Below are positions 45,731 to 58,150 of a stretch of DNA of 64,000 nt, one piece after another. Source of the DNA: Chrysoperla carnea (Eukaryota; Arthropoda; Insecta; Neuroptera; Chrysopidae); the NCBI RefSeq assembly GCF_905475395.1, contig NC_058342.1, forward strand, positions 36,228,140 through 36,292,139, read 5' to 3'. Position numbers and translations under genes: made by a program. The notes beneath the pieces were generated by a model. That model did no database searches. It worked only from the letters and a program-made list of their open reading frames with translations, and was not told the origin of the DNA. Numbering within the stretch: position 1 is the stretch's first letter; the number at the start of each line of letters is the position of its first letter.

Positions 45731-45962
45731 TTTTTCATATTCATCACTTTTTCAAAAAAAATAAATAAATGAATGAAAATGATTTATTGAGGCTGTTTAG
45801 ATCTAGTGCATACTTCCGTAAAAATCATCACAGAAATAAATCATTTTGTTGAGTGTCCAATGTCATCTATCCTCTATTCAAAAATATCCTAAATAGTGTA
45901 CTATAAATGTCTATCAATACAATAATTCAAAAACGAAACGAGACGTCGAGCTGAAATTTGTT

Positions 45963-46446
45963 TAGGATATTCCACTATTTTTGAAAAAGTACTTCAAATT
46001 GTTGATTTTGCTAATAAAAATCCACCAAAAATTTATTTCGGAAAAATACACAAACTTTCTTGTCAAAAACATAAATTTTAAACCTTTTTTAAACTGTCAA
46101 AAACTCGGGCATCCAATTTGATGACGTAATATCGGTATCATTATACAAAATAACACAAATAACTTTGATAGATATATTCATAGACATCTGATTATAATAA
46201 ATATAAATACTTATTATCTACGGTTATATTATAGCCAGCTGTCTATACTGAACTAATTGATGGTCTATGACTTATACCGTTATGACATCACAGCATAGCT
46301 TACTCGCGTTTTAGATTCACGTGATATACAGTTTAAAAATTACGATTTTTAATTTTAATATTTTAAAAGAAAAATGTGCTTGACTCGAAATCAGAATATT
46401 TAAGTTTAACTTTTTATGATTTATTTTTGACTAACGATAATACCCT
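45963..46446 (+). mobile_element. MITE family A, copy 4, both ends present
   Basis: Starts TAGGATATTCC and ends ATAATACCCTA, with all internal landmarks; about 484 bp. Confidence 0.85.
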
Positions 46447-47217
46447 ATTGAGGACGTTACTTTTTTTAAAAAATTCGGAAGTGATTATTTCAACGTGTTT
46501 CCGTTAAATGTTTTTTTTAAACTAATTAAAATACAATTAAATATAATTCAGCAATAATTAATAAAAACATAAACACACTTATTATAATAAGGTTTCCCCC
46601 CGCAGTACCGCTTTGCATAATACGTAGGTGGACAACTTGATTGCATAAATTGTTAATTATGATTACTTTAAAAAAAAATAATAATAATAAAAATATGATG
46701 TAACATGAGATCAGGGTTGTTGATTGTAACGGGGAAGTGAAGTAAACGGCCACATTCAACAAGAACACACCATTAAGGCGGAGGGAGGGGTGGGACACGA
46801 GGGGGGGCGTACCATTTAATTTTGATTGTTATATGTGTGAGAGATGAGGTGTTTGTTGGTCGATTCAAGTGAATCTGATTAGGCGCCTAAGACATTCATT
46901 TTTTTGTTTTGTTGCAATCATAATATTTTTGTTGCTAAAACTTCACTTTCTAATTTTTTTTTTTCAACATTTTGTTTTTGTAAATATTGTTTTTTAACAA
47001 TAAAGTTGACGAGACTGGTTCTGATACGTTATTTAGGGATTTTGAAAAAATTTTAATTTTATTAACCATTACATAACAACTATTCGAATGAGATAGAGAA
47101 TTATTTTGTAATAGAGTCGTCACAAGTACAGTGGAGCCTCGATAAATCGACCCTCGTTAAGTCAAAACAAAAATGCTAATTCTTTTCGCTGAACTCCGAA
47201 GTACGCGATATCTCGAA
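46447..47217. other. Non-coding, nothing recognised
   Basis: Includes a G-rich tract (about 46778-46812, gcggagggaggggtgggaca) and homopolymer runs. No exon supported. Confidence 0.3.
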
Positions 47218-47219
47218 TA

Positions 47220-47692
47220 GGGTATTATCGTTAAAATTTATGTAAAAATATACTTAAATATTCTGATTTCGAGTCATAAAAGCACATTTTTCTTTTAAAA
47301 TATTAAAATTAAAAATCGTAATTTTTAAACTGTATATCACGTGACCTTAAACGTGGGTAAGTCTTGCTGTGATGTCATATCGGTATGAACCATAGACCTT
47401 CAATTAGTTCAGTGTAGACAGTTGGGTATAATATATCCATAGATAATATGTATTTATATTTATTATAATCAGATGTCTATGAATATATCTGTCAAACTTA
47501 TTTGTGTTATTTCGTATAATGATACCCATATTACGTCATCAAATTGAATACTAGTGTTGACAGTTTAAAAAAGGTTTAAAATTTAAGTTTTTGACAAGAA
47601 AGTTTGTGTATTTTTCTGAAAAAAATTTTTGGTGGCTTTTTATTAGCAAAATAAACATTTTGAAGTACTTTTTCAAAAATAGTAGAATACCC
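47220..47692 (-). mobile_element. MITE family A, copy 5, complete
   Basis: Inverted relative to the other copies. Ends GGGTATT and AATACCC lie between TA dinucleotides (47218-47219 and 47693-47694), defining a 473-bp element with short inverted repeats and a probable TA target duplication. Confidence 0.88.
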
Positions 47693-48169
47693 TAGGACAG
47701 AAAACAACTTGCTGAAGTAATAATATATAAGATGAAAAATAAATGAAGTATAAATACAGACACGAACAATTTTGTATGCGGGTTAATGATGCACATCTAA
47801 CGCATATCAACTCCATCATACATCATATACCTCAATAAATGAAATTGTTTTTGAAATTAGAAGAAATTTTTAAGAGAAAATCGTTAAGTATTTTTATTTT
47901 TCAAATACCAAAACAATTCATGATATGAATTTTTATTAAGAATTATAATTATTAATTAAAAAAAAAAAAAAGAATATTTTAATAAAATTTTAAAAATGAA
48001 ATTGTGTCCAATTTTAAAGTGAAATTTTTTTTTGTTCAAATAATAAATAAATAGTAATAATAATTAAAAAATATTATAAAATATACACATTTCAAATTCC
48101 TTTCTCTTATACTTGCATAGTTATCCAAATCACAAAAATACCGGTTGGTCTAAATAGTACGGAATACAA
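47693..48169. other. Non-coding, AT-rich, nothing recognised
   Basis: No exon supported. Confidence 0.3.
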
Positions 48170-48413
48170 TAGGTTAGGTTATATTGGCTGTCCACGAAGG
48201 ACACACTTATGCTATAGAGAACCTTTGTGATACCATGTAAGTGTTTTACCACCTATCATTTATCAGCTCCTCAATTTCAGAGGCTGAGTGCACCTCCTTC
48301 ATGCATATACCATGCACTACACTAGCTCATTACAACTGCGACGGCGGGAATCGAACCCGCTACCCTAAGCATACCGCGGACGGAATTGGTTACGCTTTAA
48401 CCAACTAAGCTAA
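48170..48413 (-). mobile_element. tRNA-derived SINE, family 2, inverted copy
   Basis: 'aggttaggttatattggctg', 'ggctgagtgcacctccttca', 'ggcgggaatcgaacccgct' (inverse B box) and 'aaccaactaagcta' (inverse A-box region). Confidence 0.87.
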
Positions 48414-48588
48414 GTGTAATATTATATTCGAGAAATCAGATTTTCTAAAAAAAAAATCAAAAGAATCCTTTAACTGATGAAAAAGTTTCATACAAAAGTT
48501 GTAGCTGACATTTTTTATTCGACTTTCTAGCATCAAAATTGCCTCTGGGATATGCCACATTTTACGATGAATTTTTTTTTATTTTATA

Positions 48589-48985
48589 ATAAGTTTAGTC
48601 CCAAGTTTGTAACGCTTAGAAATATTAATGATACCAACAAAATTTTGGTATAAGTGTTTATAAAATCAATCTAATTAGTCATCATTAGGTTGCCCGTCTG
48701 TCTGAAATTCTTATAGCGTGCTTAGAAGGTGAAAAATAAGGTCAAGTTCGTAAATGAGCGACATAAATCAATTGGATCTTGAGTCCGTAGGACCCATTTT
48801 GTAAACCGTTAAAGATAGAACAAAAGTTTAAATGTAAAAAATGTTCCTTATAAAAAAATAAACAACTTTTATTTGAAACATTTTTTCATAAACATCACTG
48901 TTTACCCATGAGGGCGCAAATTAGGTTAGAAACATTATTAAGTATTATTATATGGGAATATTAGTTATTTGTGTGTGACACCACA
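48589..48985 (+). repeat. Repeat family B copy
   Basis: 'aagtttagtcccaagtttgt', 'aggacccattttgtaaaccg', 'gtttacccatgagggcgcaa' and 'atgggaatattagttatttg'. Confidence 0.85.
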
Positions 48986-49507
48986 TTCGTGTTAGATAGT
49001 AAGTAGTTTTGAAAGAGGGCCACCCTGTAATATACATAACAGTTTATATAAAAGTATTTAAACAGTAAGTGAGTGTAATGCAAAGTGAATTAGTATTCTG
49101 ATTTGATTTAAATTTAACATAAAGAACAGATACAGAAGTGAGTGTCACTACTGATACTAATACTGATTACTGATACTGATACTGAATAATTATTACATTA
49201 AATATTATTGTTTGTAATATATGTTTATTTTTTCAATTATTTGTACCTGATGAATTTTAACAACATATCGATTTTTAATTTTTTAAGTAAGCGAAATCAA
49301 ATACAAATTCTTATGTTGTAATCTAACAAAAAAATAAATAAAATATCATGATTAAAGAGAAAAAATTAATGCATCTTTGAAATTTTATTTATTAGTTGTT
49401 TATTAGTTTGTAAAAACTTTGTTAAAAGAAGTCCACTTCTCAGAAACGTACCTAACCCCCATTTTTTGAGGAGTAGTTAAAGTTTTAATCATTTTTTAAC
49501 AAATTAC
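48986..49507. other. Non-coding, simple sequence
   Basis: Includes an imperfect (GATACT)n-type run at about 49155-49183. No exon supported. Confidence 0.3.
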
Positions 49508-49781
49508 AAAAAATTTCGGAAAAATACACACGCTTTCTTGCCAAAAACTTAAATTTTAAACCTTTTTTAAACTGTCAAAAACGTGGGCATCCAATTTGAT
49601 GATGTAATATTTGTATCACTATACAAAATAACACAAATAAGTTTGACAGATATATTCATAGACATCTGATTATAATAAATATAAATACTTATTATCTATG
49701 TATATATTATATCCATTTTTCTACACTGAACTAACTTATGGTCTATGATTCATACCGCTATGACATCACAGCAGGGCTTAC
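49508..49781 (+). mobile_element. MITE family A, copy 6, truncated at both ends
   Basis: Begins inside the family ('atttcggaaaaatacacac') and stops at 'gacatcacagcagggctta'. Confidence 0.8.
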
Positions 49782-52467
49782 AATTATATTCTAAGACATG
49801 TACATAAAAAGAGTGTTCCATGTCCCGTGTCCCGGTTTCTGGGATCCAATTGACCAAATATAGTGAATTTGATTGTAGTGTTATAATTGTAATATCCTAG
49901 GTCATGGCTGTGATTTTATTTTCTGATCGTGTTTATTCAAAGTATGAATCACTTTCTCATATAAAACATTTTTGGGCACGTTGTCAAAAATGTCACCAAT
50001 CTGAGTCATATACAATTAATAAATATATCATTGACTTCTGGTTCAAACATAATCAAACATTTCAATTCATTGTCCGTTCAACGTTGAACGCGTTGAACGT
50101 TGTTGCAGTTGGAGAAACTAATATTCATTTCCTTGTCCAATTTACAAGCCACGCCACACGTCTTGTCGACTGTCGTTAGCTTGGCCTAATTCTATTTAGA
50201 TCAATACTTAATATTGATCCAATACAACCAGGCGACAAATTCATTTAAATAACACCGCAGTAATTTTCTTTTAAAGATTTTCAATCACTTGGGAATTGAT
50301 AAAATTATTACATTAAGTAAAATTAATTTTCTTTGGAAAACATCACTAAGGACATATTTTTCCTTCATTGTTTATTGAAATGAGATTTTTCCAGGTTTTT
50401 TGCAAACATGAAATATTTTCAAAAAATGCTGGAACAGGGGTTGCAAAGTTAATATTGGCAAAAGGTATTTTCGCAAATTAATTTTCAACCTGCTTAATTA
50501 ATCTGGAGAGGCAGATGATGAGGTTATAACCTTAAAACAAGTACAAAATTGGAAATTTCATAAAACAGGAACAAAGGGCTTCGATGTTAACATCATCCAC
50601 AATTGTCGGGATACTAACTCAACCTACATAAGAAGAAAGACTTTAAAAATTGGAAGAAGAAAAAATTCGTAGCGCAGGAGCTGCGATAGCTAACCGAATT
50701 CCTTCAGAAATTGAAAAATAACATATTTTTCTTAAAAAAATGGTTAAGTTGGTATGCCAAAAAAAAAACAACAGCAAAATTGTTGTCAATCCTGATAAAA
50801 ATGAAATTGCCAAAGGACATGGCGCCGAGCCGCGCTATGGCAGGCTAACAGCGGCTACTTAACACACAACGAGTATTGAGTACTGAGTACTGAGTACTGA
50901 GTTGTCTAAACTCAATACTCACTACACAGAACATTATTTTGTATTAATAGAAGACCATATATCAGCGCATCCGTTCATCAACAATTTCGGATTCGAAATT
51001 GTTTGCATATTTCCGTTCGAAATACATCCCGTAATAAGGTTCAAGATTTTTCAAGGTAAAAATCTGGTCCAACACGGTACATCCATCGAAGTAAGGAGTT
51101 ATTTTTAGCTTTACAATACCACGCAACTACAAAAATATATAATATATTGTGTGTAAGTGTTGCTTATAAATTTGATAATATAGATATCTCTCTTCAATCA
51201 TCAATACTCTTAATTATAGTCGTCTTTGTTCATAAAAAAATTGGATCTTCGATGAACTCATAATTAAATTAAAATTTATTTTTGATATCATCGACAACCT
51301 TATATTTTGATGGTAATTTTTATAAACTACAAGATTGTCTAAATATTTTAGATAGTTTTTTATCACACTCTCTAGATTTTTTGATATAGAAATATCCAAT
51401 TGAAAAGGATAACCTCTATGAATCATCATTTTTTCAGCCAACTTTAAACGATAAAAAAATTAATAAAAAGCCCGATGACTTAGGAATTTTTTGTGATTTT
51501 TGAAAACTTTGTTAATCAAAAAATGTATTTATAAAGTTTTATTGAAATCCCTGGTATTATCCAATCCTTGCATATCTTCTTAAAAGAAAATTAACGTTTG
51601 CCTGACAAGCTCTTAGAACGTTTCTCGTAAAAGAATATGCAATGAAATCGAATCTGATATTTTTTCCCGTCGGATGCGCCCGTATACGCTCCTCTAACAT
51701 TTTATTAGAATAACATAAACAGAGATATGAAAGAGAGTTCAACGTTCCGAGACCACCTCTTCTTACACGTTACAGTGCGATGCAGTAGCAGTGCTGAGTG
51801 CGGTAACACACTACAGACTCAAGAGTCAGAATACAAGTAACAGCTTCACTGGCCCACAGTCACAGATCATAGTATAGCGCGTTCAGTTATAATACACGAG
51901 TACCTCTAACTCTAAAAAGTTAGTGGGGACGCAAATTTAAAATCGATATTTAACAAATTAAGGCAGATATCGATAAATTGTGTTATTTTTTGTGTGTACA
52001 TTCATGAAGTTATGATCAAAGTTGGAATTAAGGTACCAATAATTTCATGCACAAGTCTAAACTACCTTAATTTCAAACATCTCAGTTGAATGTATGTTTG
52101 ACTTAGCATGTTTTTAATCCTGGAGCCTTCATATGTGGATTGTTGCAGGCCACGGCCACGCGCCCTTCTGCTAAACAAACAGAGATGCTTCATCAGAGAA
52201 GGTGTACAACTACGATCATCTTTTATCGATACGTCCTTTCAAGTTCATGAAACTTGCATATGTATACTTTAATTTTGAAGAATACGTTCTTTACAAAGAT
52301 CTAAAGCTAGCCTCACACGGTCATGATTATTAATATTAAACAGTATATTGATATTGAAACATCACATCATCAATATAATTGAGTCAATATCGCGATTAAA
52401 TTTTCCAAGTATCGTTATTATATATTATTTTGTGTGTCAACTATAGGAGTTTACTCCTTAAGTGTTG
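49782..52467. other. Non-coding, no supported gene
   Basis: The open frame 49904-50179 on the plus strand has no family resemblance and no splice context. A short (GTACTGA)n run lies at about 50876-50901. 51925-52080 shares 'cattcatgaagttatga' and 'gatatcgataaat'-type motifs with the 55472 element. Confidence 0.35.
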
Positions 52468-52689
52468 TATAGTTTGCTGTGTTCGTCAGATTATAGTCAG
52501 TTTCAAACAATAGATGCTTTATCTGTTATATGTGCTATGTAGTATAAATTATATATGATAATCCGATGTACGTTGGCTGAGTAGCTATTTAGTCATTCTG
52601 AATCGATAGGTGACAACTACACTGTGTACGTCAGGTTATTGTCAGTTTTGAATAATAGATGCTTTTTTATGTCATACGTATACACATAT
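52468..52689 (+). repeat. Repeat H, dimer
   Basis: Two direct half-units: 'ctgtgttcgtcagattatag' with 'caaacaatagatgctttat' at about 52478, and 'tgtgtacgtcaggttattg' with 'gaataatagatgctttttt' at about 52633. The same dimer is found inverted at 62295-62522. Confidence 0.7.
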
Positions 52690-53168
52690 TATATTAAGTC
52701 CCAAGTTTGTTACGCTTAAAAATATTGATAATACAAACAAAATTTTGGTAAAGGTGTTCATAAAATCACCTAATTAGTCCATTTCCGGTTGTCTGTCTGT
52801 ACGTTTGTGTACACGATAACCCAGCAACGAAAAAAAACAAGTTGAAATTTTTATAGCGTGTTCAGACAATTGGGTCTTGTGTCCGTAGGGCCTATCTTGT
52901 AAACCGTTAGCGATAGAACAAAAGTTTAAATGTAAAAAATGTTCCTTATAAAAAAATAAACAACTTTTGTTTGAAACATTTTTCATAAACATCACTATTT
53001 ACCCGTGAGAGCGCAAATTAGTCTCAAATTGAACAGTATGTATTATAAGGGAATTTCAGTTATGTGTGTGACATGTATGTTTGTGTAATGTGATAGAGTA
53101 ACCAGTACTGTCTATACATGGTATTTCAACAATTAACTCAGTCAATTGTTTGTTTTCACTTTTTTATT
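52690..53168 (+). repeat. Repeat family B copy
   Basis: 'attaagtcccaagtttgtta' to the 3' end 'ctatacatggtatttcaaca', 'aactcagtcaattgtttgtt'. The open frame on its minus strand is repeat-derived. Confidence 0.87.
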
Positions 53169-53735
53169 TTCAAGATGACAATAAAAACTTGATATCAGGA
53201 GGTTGTTATTAAAGATCAAAAAACCTCACATATGTTTATGTAAGTATATGAAAGTTAGTGTTAGTATGCAATAATAAAGTTGACCTAAGAATAGATGAAT
53301 AAATGATTGTCTCAAATGGTGAGATATACTCATATGATGGTCCGCTAAATGCTAGAGGCTGCATCAGAATCAGAATCAGAATCCATTCCACATGTAGGTA
53401 TATACGTACATAACACATTTACATTCACATACTGATACTGAATACTTGAATACTTGAATACTGAATACTGTGAATACTCATAGGCACTAGCACAGCTCAG
53501 GCCAAAGATAATAATGCAACAAACACACAAGAGCACCGCACCGCACCGCACCAACCAGTAATAATAATATAAAGCAAGGCGCACGGTCGGCCCGCATCGT
53601 TCTTAGGTCACAAATCTGACGTTTGCACATAATAAGAATGCATACCAAAAGAATATATTGAGTGATTATAAACTCACTTCACTCTAGTTCACTCACTATC
53701 TATCTAGTTTAAGGTAGTTTGAGCGTCAAAGCAAG
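53169..53735. other. Non-coding, simple repeats
   Basis: Holds (CAGAAT)n at 53366-53383, an imperfect (GAATACT)n run at about 53430-53478, and (CGCAC)n at about 53536-53550. No exon supported. Confidence 0.4.
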
Positions 53736-53739
53736 TTTA

Positions 53740-53925
53740 GACTTGAGATTAGAGAAGAGATTAGAATGTAGACGATAAATAAGTATAAAATTTTTCAATA
53801 TCTGATTTGGTTTTCGAAATATCGAAAGGTAAATATGGAAACAAAATTTTCAATTTTCGATATTTTGAAAATTGCTCTAGAAAAATTTTATTCTTACTTT
53901 TCGTCTTGTATTGTCAAGTACGGGA
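53740..53925. repeat. Foldback fragment related to the 55472 element
   Basis: 'aaaatttttcaatatctgat' and 'cgaaatatcgaaa' are mirrored by 'ttttcgatattttgaaa' and 'gaaaaattttattcttac'. Confidence 0.55.
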
Positions 53926-54066
53926 CGGACAACCGGAAATGGACTAATTAGGTGATTTTATGAACACCTATACCAAACCTTATTTGTATCATCAATATTT
54001 TTAAGCGTTACAAACTTGGGACTAAACTTAGTATACCTTGCATATTACATATATGTATGGTATAAA
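53926..54066 (-). repeat. Repeat family B, 5'-end fragment, inverted
   Basis: 'gacaaccggaaatggactaa', 'gcgttacaaacttgggacta' and 'atatatgtatggtat'. Confidence 0.8.
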
Positions 54067-54319
54067 AAGGTCAAGACTTTAATCCAAAATTGGTCTGACA
54101 CTCGTACTTCCTTAAATATGTTAGGGTACGTGATATAAGCCTAGATATATTGGTGTAATAAGGTAAGAGGTTGGTCACTGATCACTGATTCGCCTGATCC
54201 GCTGATGTGATCTACAAGTGACAACTCACAGTAACAGTGTTGAATCCGTTGGAAGTTGTGGAATTTGACTTAACCCATCGACATGGTATTTGGTATTTGT
54301 AAATGATATATGTTCATAT

Positions 54320-55166
54320 TAGTTATGGGACGAACATTCGCGTAGTTTTTAACATTTGCATTCTCAAAAAACAATGCGCATGTTTTTGACAAAAAATCAT
54401 CAAAATTTATAAATTGCGAAATAACCTCAAACTTAACTATTAATGTACTTTACTCATATTTTTATTTCACTTTTAAATTCACTGTTGGACAAATGTAATT
54501 ATAGCAAACTAACCTCAAATAAAAAAAAAACTGAAATTTGGCTTTCTAGTCGCAGTGAAAAGGCAGTGTGTCGACTGATACATAACGTCCAGCCTAAATG
54601 GCTGATGATAAATTGAAATTTCGAGAGAATATTTTAAGAAGTGATTTTTTGAAATTCATCCCCCAAAAAGGGTAAAGTTGGAGATGAAAGTTTGTACTAC
54701 AAAATATACAAACCATCATTTTTGAGTTGACTACTTAACCGATTTAAAAAATTCTTTCAGCTATAAAATGCAACATTATCAACAAGTAACAAGGCCTGTA
54801 TTTTAGGGTTCCACACTAAAAGTTAAAGTCCATTAGATAGTGAACAAAAGGGAAGTTAAATGAAGGTAAAGGAATTGAATGCTATAACGTGAATGAATTG
54901 CTAGTTATTAATATTGTTTAAACAATATTAAAAAAAGTATTTTAAGTGAATAACAATAAAAATAGATTTAAATCTTTGGTACAGGACCCTAATTTTTTTG
55001 AAAATAAAATCCACCCTATGTTATTTGCTAATAATGTAGAATTCTATTCTTCAGTAATGAACTCAAAAATGACTCAAATATAACAATTTGTGAGCGCTTC
55101 ATTTGAAAGTTAACATTCGCATTCGCATTCGGGACTGTACAAAATTCGTGATTCGTCCCATCACTA
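54320..55166. mobile_element. hAT-like non-autonomous transposon, family F, complete
   Basis: Left end TAGTTATGGGACGAA, right end TTCGTCCCATCACTA: 15-bp terminal inverted repeats with one mismatch. The flanking 8 bases GTTCATAT are identical on both sides (54312-54319 and 55167-55174), the size typical of hAT transposition. 847 bp, no transposase frame. The first 255 bp match the copies at 26430 and 38935, in inverted orientation. Confidence 0.92.
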
Positions 55167-55274
55167 GTTCATATGGTCAAAAGAATGTGATGTTTGCATG
55201 TTTGCGTGAATATTTTTGCTGTATTAGAATCGGTGGTGGGGGTTTGTGTGTGTAATGCTGAAGGCACCCTATGT

Positions 55275-55296
55275 GTGTATGTGTGTGTGTGTGTGT
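55275..55296 (+). repeat. (GT)n microsatellite
   Basis: An alternating TG run of about 20 bases. Confidence 0.9.
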
Positions 55297-55471
55297 TTTT
55301 TAATGGCCATGAACTTTTTAATATAAAACCACAAGGCCATTGGATTTTTTTTTTCTGAATATTTTTGTGTCGACTACCTTAATAAGAACCCATTAATGTG
55401 TGTATCGTTATTTACTTGAGTCTTGCGGTGGTAAGGAACCAAAATTTCTTAATGAACACAAAATACAGTAT

Positions 55472-56118
55472 TTAAGGATGTATGAGCATGGTAGTGGGGG
55501 CACAAATTTAAAAATAGATATTTTCAATTTTGATGATAAATTTATATTATTACTTGACGATATAAGACGAAAAGTAAGAATAAAATTTTTCGATATCTGC
55601 CTTAATTTTCAAAATATCGAAAATTGAAAATTTTGTTTAATTATTTAGCTTTCGATATTTCGAAAACCAAGACACATATCGAAAAATTTTATTCTTATTT
55701 TTCGTCTACATTCATGAAGTTATAACAAAATTCATCATCAAAGTTGAAAATAAGATAAAAATAATTTCAACCCTTAATCTACCCTGCTCTTACATCCCTT
55801 ATATGGACGGTGACACTTAGTTTTTTTCTTTTCTAATTCATTGCTAATATGTTTACTTTCTATTTAAAAGTTGTTTTTTAATTTGTTTTCATTCATTCCA
55901 AATGAAAATTATCAAAAACTTCCAAAATATGTCGTTTTTTGAGATTCCTCCATAAGAGCCAATGTATTTTATATCGATTTTTAATGACTTTTTTCTTAAA
56001 AATTTGCACGGATACCTAAGCTGAAATTTTAACCACATATTCTTTGAGTAAAAGACTACCTACAAACAAATTTTGAGCCTTTAAATCAAACATTGTTGTC
56101 ATGCTCATACATCCTTAA
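55472..56118. mobile_element. MITE with 19-bp perfect inverted repeats and TTAA ends
   Basis: TTAAGGATGTATGAGCATG at 55472-55490 is exactly inverted at 56100-56118. Inside, 55562-55710 is an arm-loop-arm palindrome ('aaaatttttcgatatctg' against 'atatcgaaaaatttta'). The TTAA at each end could be a piggyBac-type TTAA or a Tc1/mariner-type TA duplication; the sequence does not decide. 647 bp, no coding capacity. Confidence 0.82.
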
Positions 56119-56672
56119 CAAAGTCGGGTTTTTTGATTTTTTTAAATAATTTATTTTTATTTGTGTATAGACGTTTTTAAAATGTTGACGTTGATTCGTT
56201 CGGTTGTGATTTAGGAAAGTGAAATGGGAAACCTATATATACAATTGTGATTTATTCAAACAGATTGGAAGCGGATGACCGGAAATTGTAATACAATAGA
56301 ATGGCTAAATCTCTCATTTCATTTGAATCAGCGTTCAGCCGTGAATATAATATTGTTTAAAATTCATGCTCCCTACGCCAAAAAACAAACATCCAATTAT
56401 TTAGTGCTCAGTTACAATAAAAATACTAAATAATTTTTTTATTTGTTTTTTTTTGTGCAAAACAAATGATACAGTCAAAATCATGTATAATGACGAATTA
56501 TTTTAATTTGAATTCAATCGAACATCACTAGTAATCGAATTTATGTAATTATTGAATTACTAAAAACAATAAATAATCGTCCATTGATTCTTTCCGTCTT
56601 GACGGATGAAAATTTTCGTAAATTTTTTATTATTTTTATTAAGATATTTATAAAATTCATATACAAATAAAA
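56119..56672. other. Non-coding, AT-rich, nothing recognised
   Basis: No exon supported. Confidence 0.3.
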
Positions 56673-56925
56673 TTAAGCCTAAATGGCTGAGCGGTCTAAG
56701 GCGTTTGTCTTTGTCCGTTTGGCCATTTAGACTGCGGTTGCGGGTTCGAATCCAGGCAGCGGCAGTGTGAACAATTAATGGGAGAACAGAATATCACATT
56801 ATCGTCGCTTGGATAAGAACAGGGTAACCGAATCCACCCACATCAAAATTTAATTGTAAATATGTTTGTAATTAAATAAATAAAAATTAACAAATAATGA
56901 TGTGGGTGGCCTCTGTTATAGGCCC
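56673..56925 (+). mobile_element. tRNA-derived SINE, family 1, best-preserved copy
   Basis: 'agcctaaatggctgagcggt' and 'gcgggttcgaatccaggcag' give near-consensus A and B boxes of a tRNA-Leu/Ser-like head. Body 'cgcttggataagaacagggt'. The tail hairpin CCACCCACATCA / TGATGTGGGTGG has an A/T loop of about 55 nt, then CCTCTGTTATAGGC. Confidence 0.9.
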
Positions 56926-57689
56926 ATTATTATTTTTTTATTAAATCGACAACAAGTCACACTGAATACTTTAAAATTATAGACAGAAGAAAAACGCACA
57001 AAATGATCTTACAAACTTGAACATGTGCATAATCAATCATTCAAACCAGCAAAAAAATCAAATCAAATTTGAGTAAAAAAATAAGCGCTACAGTTATAAT
57101 ATACGACGGTACGATAGGAACATAGTCTCAACCGGGTGTCCCACGACACTTCTAGTTTTACGTAATGTATGAGATTTAATTTATAAAAGTAGGAAGTTTA
57201 AGAAGTTTTAGAAATCTATTGAAGGTATAAAATGTATGCGTTTAATATTTGCAACAATGTTAAAATAAATTGCCTTAATGTCCGAACACCCTTAATTAGA
57301 ATGTTATGGTATGTATGTATATGTGACGGTGTGTGCGCAGGTAATTGGAAGCGATATTTAAAAATGTAAGCAAACAAACAAAAAAAAAACCTCTGATTGT
57401 AATTTTTTAGAATGCAATATATGTCCTTGATTGACGCCTATTTATATAAACAGTTAATCATACATCTCAATTGATTGTATCATTTGTTTAATGCCTCCTA
57501 GGCACCGCACCAAACTTTTTTTTTTTATATCAAAAAAATATACAAACCACCCTCTCTTTTCTCCCTGCGCCCCTCGAATGATTTCCATTGTAGAGTACAG
57601 AATGTTTAGAAAAAATATAGTGCAAAAAATTTTGGATAGTTGCTCAAGCAAATTTATGAGCGTTTGTGATTTGTGCGAAAACAATTGAA
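56926..57689. other. Non-coding, nothing recognised
   Basis: Overlapping open frames on both strands at 57454-57735 have no family resemblance. Confidence 0.3.
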
Positions 57690-58150
57690 TAAAAACTGAC
57701 AAAAAATTCTTAATATCAACCCAATTCAAACTCACTATAAGTTAGTAACAACAATCTTCATGTAGTTGACACAATCACATATAGACTAGACATGGTAGGT
57801 ATGTGTTTATAATAACCAAATCCTATATTTAAAGCAAACACAAAGAAGTTTTCTTTTAATTCATCGATTCGCTTTATTTACACGATTATATATTCCTAAC
57901 TAAGTACAACTTTATTTTCAATCAATAACACGCATGACTTAAATCTAAAATCAATCTCTTTTATAGAAGTAATGCTTTTGTTTATTTAACTTCAGTGATT
58001 TTGTATCAATGAATCCATATTTTAAATTCAATACTTTTCTATTGTAAATACAAATATTAAGCTGTACTTGTTGCAATCGTTAGGCAATTGTTTGAAAGTA
58101 TTTTTACTTTATTTCAACATGAAACGATCAACTTTGAGATGAGTTTCATT
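57690..58150 (+). repeat. Repeat family G, longest copy
   Basis: Joins, in one direction, the two halves that are separated and inverted at 27057-27345 and 28045-28240. Confidence 0.8.

Noticed and set aside
48170..48182. Telomeric repeat tract
   Set aside because: Only two TAACC units, and they are the fixed tail of a SINE family.
49904..50179. 91-codon plus-strand open frame
   Set aside because: No recognisable domain, no splice context, AT-rich composition.
52774..52995. Minus-strand open frame (also similar frames at 22070-22252 and 44851-45033)
   Set aside because: All lie in copies of repeat family B and differ by stops and frameshifts. The shared peptide reflects shared repeat DNA, not a gene.
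56673..56760. Functional tRNA-Leu/Ser gene
   Set aside because: The A and B boxes are good, but the acceptor stem does not close and a SINE body follows in every copy.
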